Assembly (NCBI RefSeq): GCF_009646335.1
Contig: NZ_WJBU01000003.1
Location: 62,001-126,000 of the forward strand
Source: Caenimonas koreensis DSM 17982
GTDB taxonomy: Bacteria; Pseudomonadota; Gammaproteobacteria; Burkholderiales; Burkholderiaceae_C
Length of the DNA: 64,000 nucleotides
Direction of reading: 5' to 3'
Shown: positions 43,550-52,317 of the stretch, in pieces
Layout of the letters: the number at the start of each line of letters is the position of its first letter
How positions within the stretch are numbered: the first letter of the stretch is position 1
Notes under the pieces: generated by a model
Told to the model about the DNA's origin: nothing
Databases searched by the model: none
What the model saw: only the letters and a program-made list of their open reading frames with translations
Program-made: the position numbers and the translations under genes

Positions 43550-46500
43550 TCAGGACAAACTATCAATTTTAGAGGCGGGCACTGGCTGTGCACCCGAGCC
43601 GCCCGACGGTTCATTCGACACCGGCGTGCCCTGGCGCGTGAATTTGCGCCGCGCCCATTGGGCGAGGTCATCGAGGTAGCAATACACCACAGGCACCACG
43701 ACGAGTGTGAGCAGCGACGAGGTGATCACACCGCCGATCACGGCCTGGCCCATGGGCGCGCGCTGCTCGGAGCCTTCTGTCAACGCAAAGGCCAGCGGCA
43801 CCATGCCGAAGATCATCGCCAGCGTCGTCATCAGAATCGGGCGCAGGCGCACGCGTGCGGCGTGCAGCAGTGCTTCGCTGCGCTCCATGCCCTCTTCACG
43901 CATGCGGATGGCGAAGTCGACCAGCAAAATCGCGTTCTTGGTCACCAGCCCCATCAGCATCACCACGCCGATGATCGAGAACATCGACAGCGTCGAGCGG
44001 AACAGCAGCAGGGCCAGCACCACACCAATGAGCGTGAGTGGCAGTGCCGTCATCAGCGCGAGCGGCTGCAGGAAGCTCTTGAACTGGCTGGCCAGAATCA
44101 TGTAGATGAAGATGATCGCCATCGCAAGCGACGACACGGCGTAGCCGAACGACTCCGCCATGTTCTTGGTGGAGCCGCTGAACTGGTAGCGGTAGCCGGG
44201 CGGGAAGCTGATGGTGTCGAGCTGCTTGCGAATGTCGTCAGACACCTCGCCGGCAGAGCGGTTGAACACGTTGCCGTTGATGGCGACTTCGCGCGTGAGG
44301 TCACGCCGGTTGATCTGGTTGGGGCCGGTCGTCTGCGTCACGGTGGCCACCTGGTTCAGCCGCACGATGCGCGGTGAGCCATCGGCATTGGTGCCAGTGG
44401 CGAACGGCAGCCGTTCGAGGTCTTCCGGCGCATTGCGTGCGTCAGGCGACAGGCGCACGTTCACGTCGTACGTTTCGTCGTCGGGCGCGCGCCAGTTGCC
44501 AACCGTCTGGCCGGCGACCAGCGTGCGCAGCGGCCCGGCGATCTGCGCGACGGACAAGCCGAGGTCAGACGCCGCATCGCGCTTGACGGCGATGTCGATC
44601 ACGGGCTTGTTCGGCTTCACGCTCGAATCAATATCGACCAGCCCCGGCACATTGCGAATCTTCTCGGTGACCAGCTTCGACAGGCGTTCCAGCTCCTTCA
44701 AGTCCGCACCTTGCAGCGAGAACTCGACCTGCTTGTTGCCGCCCACCGAGTCGAGCAGGCCCACGTGCGTGACGGTGATGCCGGGAACCTGTTTGAGCCT
44801 GTCGCGCAATACGGCGGACATCTGGTCCACGCTGCGCGTGCGCTCCTTGCGATCGACCAGCCGCACGTAGATCGACGAATACATCTTGCCGAGCGTGTTG
44901 CCGGTGTTGATGGTGGCGAGCGTGTATTTCACTTCCGGGAATTCGCGGATGATTCCCTCAACCTGCTTCGCCTTGGCTTCGGTCACTTCGATCGACGAGT
45001 CCATCGGCGTGTAGAAGTTGAGCGAGGTCTCCGAGAAGTCGGCCTTTGGCACGAACTCGGTGCCCAGCAGCGGCACCATCACGATGCTCACCACAAAGAT
45101 CACGACGGCCATCAACACCGTCACCAGCTTGTGGCCGAGCGACCAGCGCAGGATCGACTGGTAGCCGTCGCCCATTGAATTGGTGGCGTCTTCAAACCAG
45201 CCGGTCACGCGGCCGATGGTCTTGTCATAGAAGCTCTTTTTCGCGTGCGGCTTGCCATGCGACTCGATGGCGGGGTCATGCCAGATCGACGAGAGCATCG
45301 GGTCGAGCGTGAAGCTCACGAACATCGAGATGAGCACGGCCGCCACGATGGTGATGCCGAACTCATGGAAGAACTTGCCGATGATGCCGCCCATGAAGCC
45401 GATGGGCAGGAACACGGCCACGATCGAGAACGTGGTGGCCAGCACGGCCAGGCCGATTTCCTGCGTGCCGTCGAGCGACGCCTGGTAGGGCGACTTGCCC
45501 ATCATCACGTGGCGCACGATGTTCTCGCGCACGACGATGGCGTCGTCGATCAGCAGGCCCACGCACAGCGACAGCGCCATCAGCGTGATCATGTTCACCG
45601 TGAAGCCGAAGACGTTCATGAACAGGAATGTGCCGATGATCGAGATGGGCAGCGTCAGCCCCGTGATCACCGTCGAGCGCCATGAATTGAGGAACAGGAA
45701 CACGATCAGGATCGTGAGCAGTGCGCCTTCAATCAGCGTGCGGCGCACGTTCTCGACAGCGACGCGAATCGCGCGCGAGCCATCAGTCACCGGCTCCAGC
45801 CGCACACCCGGCGGCAACTGCGCCTTCATCTCGTCGAGCGTCTTCTTCAGGCCATCGACGACCTGGATGGTGTTTTCATCCTGCGACTTCTGCACCGACA
45901 GCAGCAGCGTGCGTGTGCCGCTGTAAAGGGCCAGGCTGTCGACTTCCTGTGCGCCGTCGGAAATGCGCGCCACCTGGTCAACGCGAACCGGGGAGCCGCC
46001 CCCACCGGCTTGACCGGTGGCTGCTGGTTTGCGGGTGACGATGATCTTGCCGAAGTCTTCCGGCCGCTGCATGCGTGCGTCGATCTGCACCACGCGCTCC
46101 TGCGCGAGCGAGCGGATCGAGCCGACGGGCAAGTCCTGGTTCTCGTTGCGCACGGCAGCGACGACCTGGTCAGCCGTGATGCCGAAGGCTTCCATCGCCG
46201 CCGGGTTGAGGTACATGTTGATCTCGCGCTTGGTGCCACCCACAAGCGACACGGAGCCCACGCCGCGCACGTTCTCCAGCCGCTTCTTGAGCACCTGGTC
46301 GGCCCAGTTGGTGAGCTCCACGGCGGAGAGCTTGTTTGCGTCGGGCAGCACGGCCACCGACCAGATCGGGCGGCTGGCGGGGTCAAAGCGCAGCACGCGC
46401 GGCTCTTTGACTTCAGTGCGGAAGGTCGGGCGGATGCTGGCGACCTTCTCGCGCACATCTTCAGCGGCTTTGCGGCCATCGATGTGCAGCTGGAATTCGA

Positions 46501-46777
46501 TGATGACGAGCGACACGCCCTCGTAGCTGCGCGAGGTCAGTGCGTTGATGCCGGCGATCGAGTTGACGCCTTCTTCAATCTTCTTGGTGACTTCACTCTC
46601 GACGATCTCGGGCGCCGCGCCGGGATACTCCGCCTGCACGACCACGACGGGGAAGTCGATGTTCGGGAACTGGTCGACATTGAGCCGCTGCAGCGAGAAC
46701 AGGCCCAGCACCACGATGGCGAGCATGATCATCGTCGCGAAGACGGGGTTTTTCAGGCTGACGCGGGTGAACCACAT
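43550..46777 (-). CDS. RND multidrug efflux permease (HAE1 family)
   Basis: This 1075-residue inner-membrane proton antiporter has the usual two halves of six helices and two periplasmic loops. The proton-relay aspartates are Asp411 and Asp412 in [16 protein letters not shown]. The first helix ([35 protein letters not shown]) is typical, and [16 protein letters not shown] is in helix 10. It pairs with the adaptor gene 36 bases upstream and with tolC in the same operon. Confidence 0.95.
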   Translation of the reverse strand: MWFTRVSLKNPVFATMIMLAIVVLGLFSLQRLNVDQFPNIDFPVVVVQAEYPGAAPEIVESEVTKKIEEGVNSIAGINALTSRSYEGVSLVIIEFQLHIDGRKAAEDVREKVASIRPTFRTEVKEPRVLRFDPASRPIWSVAVLPDANKLSAVELTNWADQVLKKRLENVRGVGSVSLVGGTKREINMYLNPAAMEAFGITADQVVAAVRNENQDLPVGSIRSLAQERVVQIDARMQRPEDFGKIIVTRKPAATGQAGGGGSPVRVDQVARISDGAQEVDSLALYSGTRTLLLSVQKSQDENTIQVVDGLKKTLDEMKAQLPPGVRLEPVTDGSRAIRVAVENVRRTLIEGALLTILIVFLFLNSWRSTVITGLTLPISIIGTFLFMNVFGFTVNMITLMALSLCVGLLIDDAIVVRENIVRHVMMGKSPYQASLDGTQEIGLAVLATTFSIVAVFLPIGFMGGIIGKFFHEFGITIVAAVLISMFVSFTLDPMLSSIWHDPAIESHGKPHAKKSFYDKTIGRVTGWFEDATNSMGDGYQSILRWSLGHKLVTVLMAVVIFVVSIVMVPLLGTEFVPKADFSETSLNFYTPMDSSIEVTEAKAKQVEGIIREFPEVKYTLATINTGNTLGKMYSSIYVRLVDRKERTRSVDQMSAVLRDRLKQVPGITVTHVGLLDSVGGNKQVEFSLQGADLKELERLSKLVTEKIRNVPGLVDIDSSVKPNKPVIDIAVKRDAASDLGLSVAQIAGPLRTLVAGQTVGNWRAPDDETYDVNVRLSPDARNAPEDLERLPFATGTNADGSPRIVRLNQVATVTQTTGPNQINRRDLTREVAINGNVFNRSAGEVSDDIRKQLDTISFPPGYRYQFSGSTKNMAESFGYAVSSLAMAIIFIYMILASQFKSFLQPLALMTALPLTLIGVVLALLLFRSTLSMFSIIGVVMLMGLVTKNAILLVDFAIRMREEGMERSEALLHAARVRLRPILMTTLAMIFGMVPLAFALTEGSEQRAPMGQAVIGGVITSSLLTLVVVPVVYCYLDDLAQWARRKFTRQGTPVSNEPSGGSGAQPVPASKIDSLS

Positions 46778-46813
46778 GTTTGGGTTGGCGTTGGGCGTTA
46801 GGCGTTGAGCGCG

Positions 46814-48025
46814 TTACGGGCTCGGCGACTTGCTCGGGGCGTTCGTATTTGCATTGCTCCCTCCCCCTCCGGGGGAGGGTTGGGGTGGGGGCATGCCGGC
46901 CCCGGTAAATTTCACTGCCGTTCCTTCGCGCAGCGGCCCCAGGTTGCCCTTGATCACGACGCTTCCCGCGGCAACGCCTGTGACAGCGACCATTGTGTCG
47001 TTGCCTGACTCGCCGCGCGCGCCCATCTGCACGGTCTTGTGAACCACCTTGTCGCCCTCGACGACTTGCACATACGGCGAAGGCTTGTCGGTTCTCACCG
47101 ATGTGAGCGGCACAGCCAGCGCAGACACGCGCTTGGTGCCCAGCGTGCCCTGGGCGAACAGGCCGTGGCGCAGTCCGGTCGGGTCCACGATGTTCAGGTA
47201 GGCCAGCACGCTGCGGCTGCCTGCCTGCGCGCTCGGGTTGATGCGTGCGACCTTGGCGACGATGGGCCGGTTGCTGCCTTCGACGTTCAGAGTGGCTTCC
47301 TGACCCACACGTACATCGACGGAGTCGGCAGCGCTGAGCGTCGCTTCGAATTCCAGGCGCGAGAGATCGACGATCTCCACCACCTTCGCCTCCACGGCGA
47401 CGCGCTCGCCGGGCTGCGCGAGCCTCTGTGCGACCACGCCCGAGATGGGCGCGCGCAGCGTTGTGTCGTCCAGCGCCTTGCGCGCCATGTCAACAGATGC
47501 GAGCGCCGCCTGGTGATTTGCTTGAGCCGCGTTGAAGTTGTTCAGCGATGTGTCAAGCGCTGTCTTGGAAATAAAGCCCTGGTCAACCAGCGCCTTGTTG
47601 TTGTCCCACTGCCGCTGCGCGATATCGATCTGCGCCTTCGCGGCGTCGGCCTGCTGCTGCGCCTGCTTGACGCGGGCGAGCGAGTCGGCTGGATCGACGC
47701 GCGCAATGACCTCGCCGGCCTTCACGACATCGCCTTCGCGCACCTTCAGGCCCTGCAGCTCACCGGCCACGCGGGCCTTGACCACGGCAGAGTCCACCGC
47801 GCGGATCGATCCCGACACGGGCAGGCCCTGCGCGATCTCGATCACGCCGGCCTTCACCACATCGGATGGCGCCAGTTCAATGACGGTCTGCACCTTGGCG
47901 GCGCTGGCTTGTGCAACCGCCTCTTGCTGCGCCTTGCGCGCAGACAGGGCGCGCATCACGCCAAAGCCGATGAGCAGCACGACGGCTGCCAGGATGATCC
48001 ATTTCAGGGAGCGTTTGAATGTCAT
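46814..48025 (-). CDS. RND efflux periplasmic adaptor subunit
   Basis: This 403-residue membrane-fusion protein has an N-terminal signal anchor (LKWIILAAVVLLIGFGVM), a lipoyl/barrel-sandwich hybrid (VVKARVAGELQGLKVREGDVVKAGEVIARVD), an alpha-hairpin (about 110-180) and beta-barrel (APISGVVAQRLAQPGERV). The last 25 residues (GMPPPQPSPGGGGSNAN and on) are encoded by a GC-rich palindromic repeat and look like a read-through extension. The start overlaps the tetR stop. Confidence 0.93.
   Translation of the reverse strand: MTFKRSLKWIILAAVVLLIGFGVMRALSARKAQQEAVAQASAAKVQTVIELAPSDVVKAGVIEIAQGLPVSGSIRAVDSAVVKARVAGELQGLKVREGDVVKAGEVIARVDPADSLARVKQAQQQADAAKAQIDIAQRQWDNNKALVDQGFISKTALDTSLNNFNAAQANHQAALASVDMARKALDDTTLRAPISGVVAQRLAQPGERVAVEAKVVEIVDLSRLEFEATLSAADSVDVRVGQEATLNVEGSNRPIVAKVARINPSAQAGSRSVLAYLNIVDPTGLRHGLFAQGTLGTKRVSALAVPLTSVRTDKPSPYVQVVEGDKVVHKTVQMGARGESGNDTMVAVTGVAAGSVVIKGNLGPLREGTAVKFTGAGMPPPQPSPGGGGSNANTNAPSKSPSP
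46859..46879. repeat. REP-like GC palindrome inside the adaptor 3' end
   Basis: CCCTCCCCC (46859-46867) and GGGGGAGGG (46871-46879) are exact inverted repeats, embedded in a longer GGTTGGGGTGGGGGC context (to 46892). This sequence type is familiar as an intergenic repeat of GC-rich proteobacteria. Here it is translated as the Pro/Gly-rich C-terminus of the adaptor. Confidence 0.6.
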
Positions 48026-48759
48026 GACTTGCGCGATCCGGTCGATTTTTTCGGCGTGTCGGCGCGCACCAGCAGGCCGTTGATCAGCAGGTCGGCCTGC
48101 GAGGCAATATAGCGTTCGGGGTCCAGCGGAAAGTCTTTCGGCGCGCAGGCGCCGAGCGAGTGCTTCATCATGATCAGGAACACCATCGGTGCCGTGAGGC
48201 CGAAGATGGCGTAGTCCATGTCTGCCACCTGGAACTCGCCGCGGTCCACACCGCGCTGCAGGATGCGGCGCATCAGGTCGTTGCCGGGCTTGATGACTTC
48301 ATCGTGATAGAAGGCCGCGATGTCGGGGAAGTTGCGCGCCTCGCTGATGATCAGCTTGGTGATGCCCGAGGCGCGCGTCGCGCCCACGCGGTCCCACCAG
48401 GTCTTCATGCAAAAACGCACCAGGTCGGCCGTGCTGCCTTCGAAGGCGGTGAACTCGTCGTTCCATTCGCGAAAGCGGCCCGAAATGTTCTCGCGCACCA
48501 CGGCTTTGAAGAGCTCTTCCTTGCTCGGGAAGTAGAGAAAAAGCGTGCCTTTGGAGACGCCGGCGCGTGCGGCCACTTCTTCAGCGCGGGTAGCGGCAAA
48601 GCCTTTTTCAACGAAGAGATCGAGGGCGGCTTCCAGCAGCTCACCGGGGCGTGCTTCCTTGCGGCGCTCGCGCTTGCCGGTTGCATCGTGGTGGGCGCCG
48701 CCGTGGAGCTCGGCAGCGGGCGTGCTGCCGCGGATGAGTTTGGTGAAAGTGGAGGACAT
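48022..48759 (-). CDS. TetR/AcrR family repressor of the RND operon
   Basis: This 245-residue regulator has its TetR helix-turn-helix at about 32-80 (LLEAALDLFVEKGFAATRAEEVAARAGVSKGTLFLYFPSKEELF). The ligand domain is of the AcrR/TetR_C type (ARNFPDIAAFYHDEVIKPG). The ATG at 48759 is chosen because the longer frame to 48810 would run through the operator-like dyad. Its stop overlaps the adaptor start as ATGA, so it is the first gene of the operon it controls. Confidence 0.92.
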   Translation of the reverse strand: MSSTFTKLIRGSTPAAELHGGAHHDATGKRERRKEARPGELLEAALDLFVEKGFAATRAEEVAARAGVSKGTLFLYFPSKEELFKAVVRENISGRFREWNDEFTAFEGSTADLVRFCMKTWWDRVGATRASGITKLIISEARNFPDIAAFYHDEVIKPGNDLMRRILQRGVDRGEFQVADMDYAIFGLTAPMVFLIMMKHSLGACAPKDFPLDPERYIASQADLLINGLLVRADTPKKSTGSRKS

Positions 48760-48760
48760 T

Positions 48761-48784
48761 GCTACTGACTGACTGGTTAGTAAT
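48761..48784. promoter_or_regulatory. Probable TetR operator of the efflux operon
   Basis: GCTACTGAC (48761-48769) and GTTAGTAAT (48776-48784) form an imperfect dyad (6 of 9 paired) with a 6-base centre, directly before the tetR ATG. The ACTAAC/GTTAGT half-site style is common for AcrR-type repressors of RND pumps. Confidence 0.55.
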
Positions 48785-48920
48785 GTACCCTCCGGGCACC
48801 CCAGAGTCAATGCGCGTGCGACGAACCGCCCGATGAGCCGACGAAATGCAAATGGCGCGGGTTGAAATGTTTTGGCCCCGCGATGCGACTACATTCCTCA
48901 CAGCAAAAGGACATATCAAT

Positions 48921-49460
48921 ATGAGCGATGCGCAAACCATAGCCCTGGGCGGCGGCTGCTTCTGGTGCACCGAGGCGGTGTACGTCAAAGTCAAAGGCAT
49001 CACGGATGTGGAGTCGGGCTACTCGAACGGCCAGACAACGCGGCCTTCTTACGAGCAGGTATGCACGGGCCGCACGGGCTCGGCCGAAGTGGTGAAGCTC
49101 ACGTACGACCCCGCGCAGATCAGCACGCGCCAGATCCTGGAGATCTTCTTCGTCGTGCACGATGCGACGCAGTTGAACCGCCAGGGCAACGACACCGGCA
49201 CCCAATACCGCAGCGGCATCTACTACACGACGCCTGAGCAAAAGGCCGAAGCCGAAGCGATCATTGCCCAGCTCACTGCCGACAAGGTGTATTCAAGCCC
49301 CATCGTCACGGAAATCAAGCCGCTGGAGCATTACTTCGCCGCCGAGGAATACCACCAGGACTACTTCGAGAAGAACCCCTTCCAGGGTTACTGCGTGGCA
49401 GTGGCTGCGCCCAAAGTCGCGAAATTCCGCAAGACGTTTGCGGACTTGGTGAAGGCTTGA
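48921..49460 (+). CDS. msrA: Peptide-methionine (S)-S-oxide reductase
   Basis: This 179-residue enzyme repairs oxidised methionine. The catalytic Cys13 is in GGGCFWCTEAVY, with GYSNG and EYHQDYFEKNP further on. The ATG at 48921 follows AAAAGGA and matches the usual length. It is seven bases ahead of the ABC ATPase start. Confidence 0.95.
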   Translation: MSDAQTIALGGGCFWCTEAVYVKVKGITDVESGYSNGQTTRPSYEQVCTGRTGSAEVVKLTYDPAQISTRQILEIFFVVHDATQLNRQGNDTGTQYRSGIYYTTPEQKAEAEAIIAQLTADKVYSSPIVTEIKPLEHYFAAEEYHQDYFEKNPFQGYCVAVAAPKVAKFRKTFADLVKA

Positions 49461-49467
49461 CCGAGTC

Positions 49468-50139
49468 GTGATCCGTACGCGCGGCCTGCGCTACGACTAT
49501 GGCGCCCACAGCGCCAGCAACAACGACGGCGGTGGGCCGTCGTTGTCGTTTCCCAACCTCGATGCGCCGCAGGGCGCGACGGTGCTGCTGCGCGGCGTGT
49601 CGGGCGCGGGCAAGTCCACCTGGCTCGCGCTTGCGGCAGGGCTGTTGACGGCAACTGCCGGTGAAGTGGTGGTGGCGGGTCAACCGCTCGCTGCTTTGTC
49701 GCGGCCCCAGCGCGACGCATGGCGTGGCCGGCACATCGGCTTCCTGCCGCAGAAGCTGCACCTGAGCGACTCGCTCGACGTCACGGGCAATCTGGCGCTG
49801 GCCTTCTTTGCGGCGGGTATGCCGCACGACCAGCCAGCCATCAACAAGGCACTTGCGAGCCTTGGCGTGGCGCACCTCGCGCATCGCAGGCCGTCGCAGC
49901 TCTCGGGCGGGCAGGCGCAGCGCGTAGCGCTGGCACGCGCCACGCTGATGCAGCCCCGCGTGATCCTGGCCGATGAGCCGACAGCCGCCCTCGACGACGA
50001 CGCAGCCGCCGTGGCGCTCGCGCTGCTGCAAGACTGCGCGCGGCAATGCAACGCGACGCTCGTCATTGCCACGCATGACCAGCGGCTGCATGCTGCGATG
50101 CCGGACGCGATCGCGTATCGCCTCGAGGTGGCTGCGTGA
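49468..50139 (+). CDS. ABC transporter ATP-binding protein (MacB/LolD type)
   Basis: This 223-residue ATPase starts at GTG. It has Walker A GVSGAGKST (43-51), Q-loop FLPQKLHL, signature LSGGQAQRVALARA, Walker B VILADEPTAALDD and the His switch THDQR. A Gly/Asn-rich insert (HSASNNDGGG) lies after the first strand. It pairs with the FtsX-type permease whose GTG start overlaps its stop. Similar ATPase-permease-DUF3299 sets are zinc-regulated in Pseudomonas. Confidence 0.92.
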   Translation: MIRTRGLRYDYGAHSASNNDGGGPSLSFPNLDAPQGATVLLRGVSGAGKSTWLALAAGLLTATAGEVVVAGQPLAALSRPQRDAWRGRHIGFLPQKLHLSDSLDVTGNLALAFFAAGMPHDQPAINKALASLGVAHLAHRRPSQLSGGQAQRVALARATLMQPRVILADEPTAALDDDAAAVALALLQDCARQCNATLVIATHDQRLHAAMPDAIAYRLEVAA

Positions 50140-51335
50140 AAACGGCTGCACTTGCGTTTCGCTACCTGTGGTCGCGCCCGCTCACGGCGCTGCTCAACCT
50201 GCTGTTGCTCACGTTGGGCCTGGCCTCCATCACGTTCGTGTTGCTCACGAGCGAGCAGGTGGATCGCTCGTTCCAGCGCGACCTGGCGGGCATCGACCTG
50301 GTGGTGGGCGCGAAGGGAAGCCCTCTGCAGTTGATCCTGGCCGGTGTGTTCCACATCGACGTGCCTCCGGGCAACATCGCGCTCGATGAAGTGCGCAAGC
50401 TGGAGAAGAATCCGCTGGTCGCGCAGGTGATTCCACTCAGCCTGGGCGACGCATTTCGCGGCTACCGCATCGTGGGCACGACGCCTGACTATTTGCGTCA
50501 CTACGCAATGAAGCTGGCTCGCGGCACTGAATGGGCCAAGCCGATGGAAGTCGTGCTGGGTGCGCAAGCGGCTGCCGCGACGGGCATGGACGTGGGCGCG
50601 GCTTTCAAAGGCAGCCACGGCCTGGCAGGCGGGCAGGACCATGACGATTCCACCTACCGCGTGTCAGGCGTGCTGTCGCCTTGCGGCTGCGTGGTGGACC
50701 GGCTGGTGGTCACAGCGACCGAATCGGTGTGGGAAGTGCATGAGACAAAGCACGGCGCGATGCAGGCGCCGGGCAAAGACCACGACGCTGATCGTGAAGT
50801 GACCATCGCCCTCGTGAAATACCGCAGCCCCATGGCGGCAGTGAGCTTGCCGCGCCTGGTCAACAGCACCACGCGCATGCAAGCTGCATCGCCGGCCATT
50901 GAAGTGACGCGGCTGCTGCGCCTGCTGGGCGTCGGCTCTGAAGTGCTGCGTGGCGTAGGTGCCGTGCTGTTGCTCACTGCGGCGCTGAGCGTCTTCATCG
51001 CGTTGTGGGGTGCCGTGCGCGAGCGCCGCGCCGACCTCGCGATGCTGCGCATGCTGGGCGCGACGCCCGGTAAAGTGGCTGCGCTGCTGTTGTGTGAAGC
51101 GTGGTGGCTGGCGTTGATGGCGTCGGTGCTCGGTCTTGCTGCGGGCCACCTGCTGACGGCGGGCGCGGGCTATTTGCTCGCGCAGCAGAATTCGCTGCCG
51201 GTCACGGGTGCTGACTGGTTGCCCGCCGAATGGTGGATTCCTGTTGCCGCGCTGTTCGTCGCGACCCTCGCTGCGCTCGTGCCGGCAGCTGTGGCGTATC
51301 GCGTCGACGTTGCGCGGCTTCTCAACGCCCGTTGA
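50136..51335 (+). CDS. ABC transporter permease (FtsX/MacB type)
   Basis: This 399-residue membrane protein has one N-terminal helix, a large periplasmic domain (about 45-270) and three C-terminal helices (about 265-395, VLLLTAALSVFIALWGAVRERRADLAMLRMLGATP). The periplasmic domain holds His/Asp-rich stretches (GGQDHDDSTYR, KDHDADRE) and a CGC motif that might bind metal. The GTG start overlaps the ATPase stop. MacB-type systems move substrates by mechanotransmission, not classical import. Confidence 0.9.
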   Translation: MKTAALAFRYLWSRPLTALLNLLLLTLGLASITFVLLTSEQVDRSFQRDLAGIDLVVGAKGSPLQLILAGVFHIDVPPGNIALDEVRKLEKNPLVAQVIPLSLGDAFRGYRIVGTTPDYLRHYAMKLARGTEWAKPMEVVLGAQAAAATGMDVGAAFKGSHGLAGGQDHDDSTYRVSGVLSPCGCVVDRLVVTATESVWEVHETKHGAMQAPGKDHDADREVTIALVKYRSPMAAVSLPRLVNSTTRMQAASPAIEVTRLLRLLGVGSEVLRGVGAVLLLTAALSVFIALWGAVRERRADLAMLRMLGATPGKVAALLLCEAWWLALMASVLGLAAGHLLTAGAGYLLAQQNSLPVTGADWLPAEWWIPVAALFVATLAALVPAAVAYRVDVARLLNAR

Positions 51336-51367
51336 ACAGGCGGCGTGAACCGATGCAGAATGCAGCC

Positions 51368-51862
51368 ATGAAACGCGCATTCGTCCTGTTCGCTGCCTTG
51401 TGCTTTGCAGCCGCTGCCATCTCGCAGCCGGCAGCGCCGTTGCCGATGGGAACAGGCCCCGGCATCCATGACCCGAACAGCCCGTTTGCGCCGCTGCCCG
51501 CGCGCGCTGATGTCGTGCCCTGGTCAGTGCTCACAGCCGTGAAGACACGCGCCGAGAAGAACAGGCTGCTGCCCGCGTTCGACAAGCCGCTGCAGGCGCT
51601 CAACCAGAAGACGCAGCGCGTGCAGGGCTTCATGATGCCGCTCGAGCCCGGCGAGAAGCAGACGCACTTCCTGCTCACCTCCGTGCCCAGCACCTGCTCG
51701 TTCTGCACGCCGGGCGGGCCGGAGAGCATGGTTGAAGTCAAGACGAAAACACCCGTGAAGTACACGCTGGAACCCGTCACCGTCGAAGGCAGGTTTGCGC
51801 TGCTCGACGACGACCCGTATGGCCTGTACTACCGCATCACCGATGCCGTGGGCGTGAAGTAA
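51368..51862 (+). CDS. DUF3299 periplasmic protein
   Basis: This 164-residue exported protein has a signal peptide (MKRAFVLFAALCFAAAAISQ). The mature part has VQGFMMPLEPGEKQTHFLL and VPSTCSFCTPGGPESMVEV, the Cys-x-x-Cys core of DUF3299. The family accompanies MacB-like ABC transporters in Zur-regulated zinc clusters. A metallochaperone role is inferred. It starts 32 bases after the permease. Confidence 0.82.
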   Translation: MKRAFVLFAALCFAAAAISQPAAPLPMGTGPGIHDPNSPFAPLPARADVVPWSVLTAVKTRAEKNRLLPAFDKPLQALNQKTQRVQGFMMPLEPGEKQTHFLLTSVPSTCSFCTPGGPESMVEVKTKTPVKYTLEPVTVEGRFALLDDDPYGLYYRITDAVGVK

Positions 51863-51866
51863 GCCG

Positions 51867-52241
51867 ATGCTCATTCGCAAGCGGTTGCTCTGGTTCGTGC
51901 TGTTTGCGCTGCTCGCAGCGCAAACGCTCGGGCTGGCGCACCGGGTTGCGCACGGTGTTGTACAAGATGGTTTCATCGGCGATGCGGCTGCTGCCAGCTT
52001 GTCCAGGGCCACAGCGCAGCCGCATGGCGGCAACTGGTCTGATGCCTTGCGCGCGGGCCACGGTGACGACGTCACCTGCCACGTGTTCGACCAGGTCAGC
52101 CAGGGCGGGTGCGCATTGGCATTGCCTGCGCTGCTGCCTGCAGTCGTCTATCCCGAAGCCCTGATCGCCCGCGCGACAGGCGAGGCGCTCGCCCGCTGGG
52201 CGGCGCAATTCGAAGCACGCGGGCCTCCTTCCTTGCGTTGA
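51867..52241 (+). CDS. Small exported or membrane protein with His/Cys cluster
   Basis: This 124-residue protein has a hydrophobic N-terminal segment (LLWFVLFALLAAQTLGLAHR). A His/Asp/Cys region follows (RAGHGDDVTCHVFDQVSQGGC), then a second weakly hydrophobic stretch (ALALPALLPAVVY). It resembles DUF2946-like proteins found beside metal receptors. Placed four bases after the DUF3299 gene and before a ZnuD-like receptor, it may bind zinc or copper. Confidence 0.6.
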   Translation: MLIRKRLLWFVLFALLAAQTLGLAHRVAHGVVQDGFIGDAAAASLSRATAQPHGGNWSDALRAGHGDDVTCHVFDQVSQGGCALALPALLPAVVYPEALIARATGEALARWAAQFEARGPPSLR

Positions 52242-52317
52242 TCTCCACGCCTTGCGCACGCGCACCCGTCCAGGGTGCTGCTGCGTCGTCGTTTCGATTC
52301 AACGAAGGTTTTTTCCT

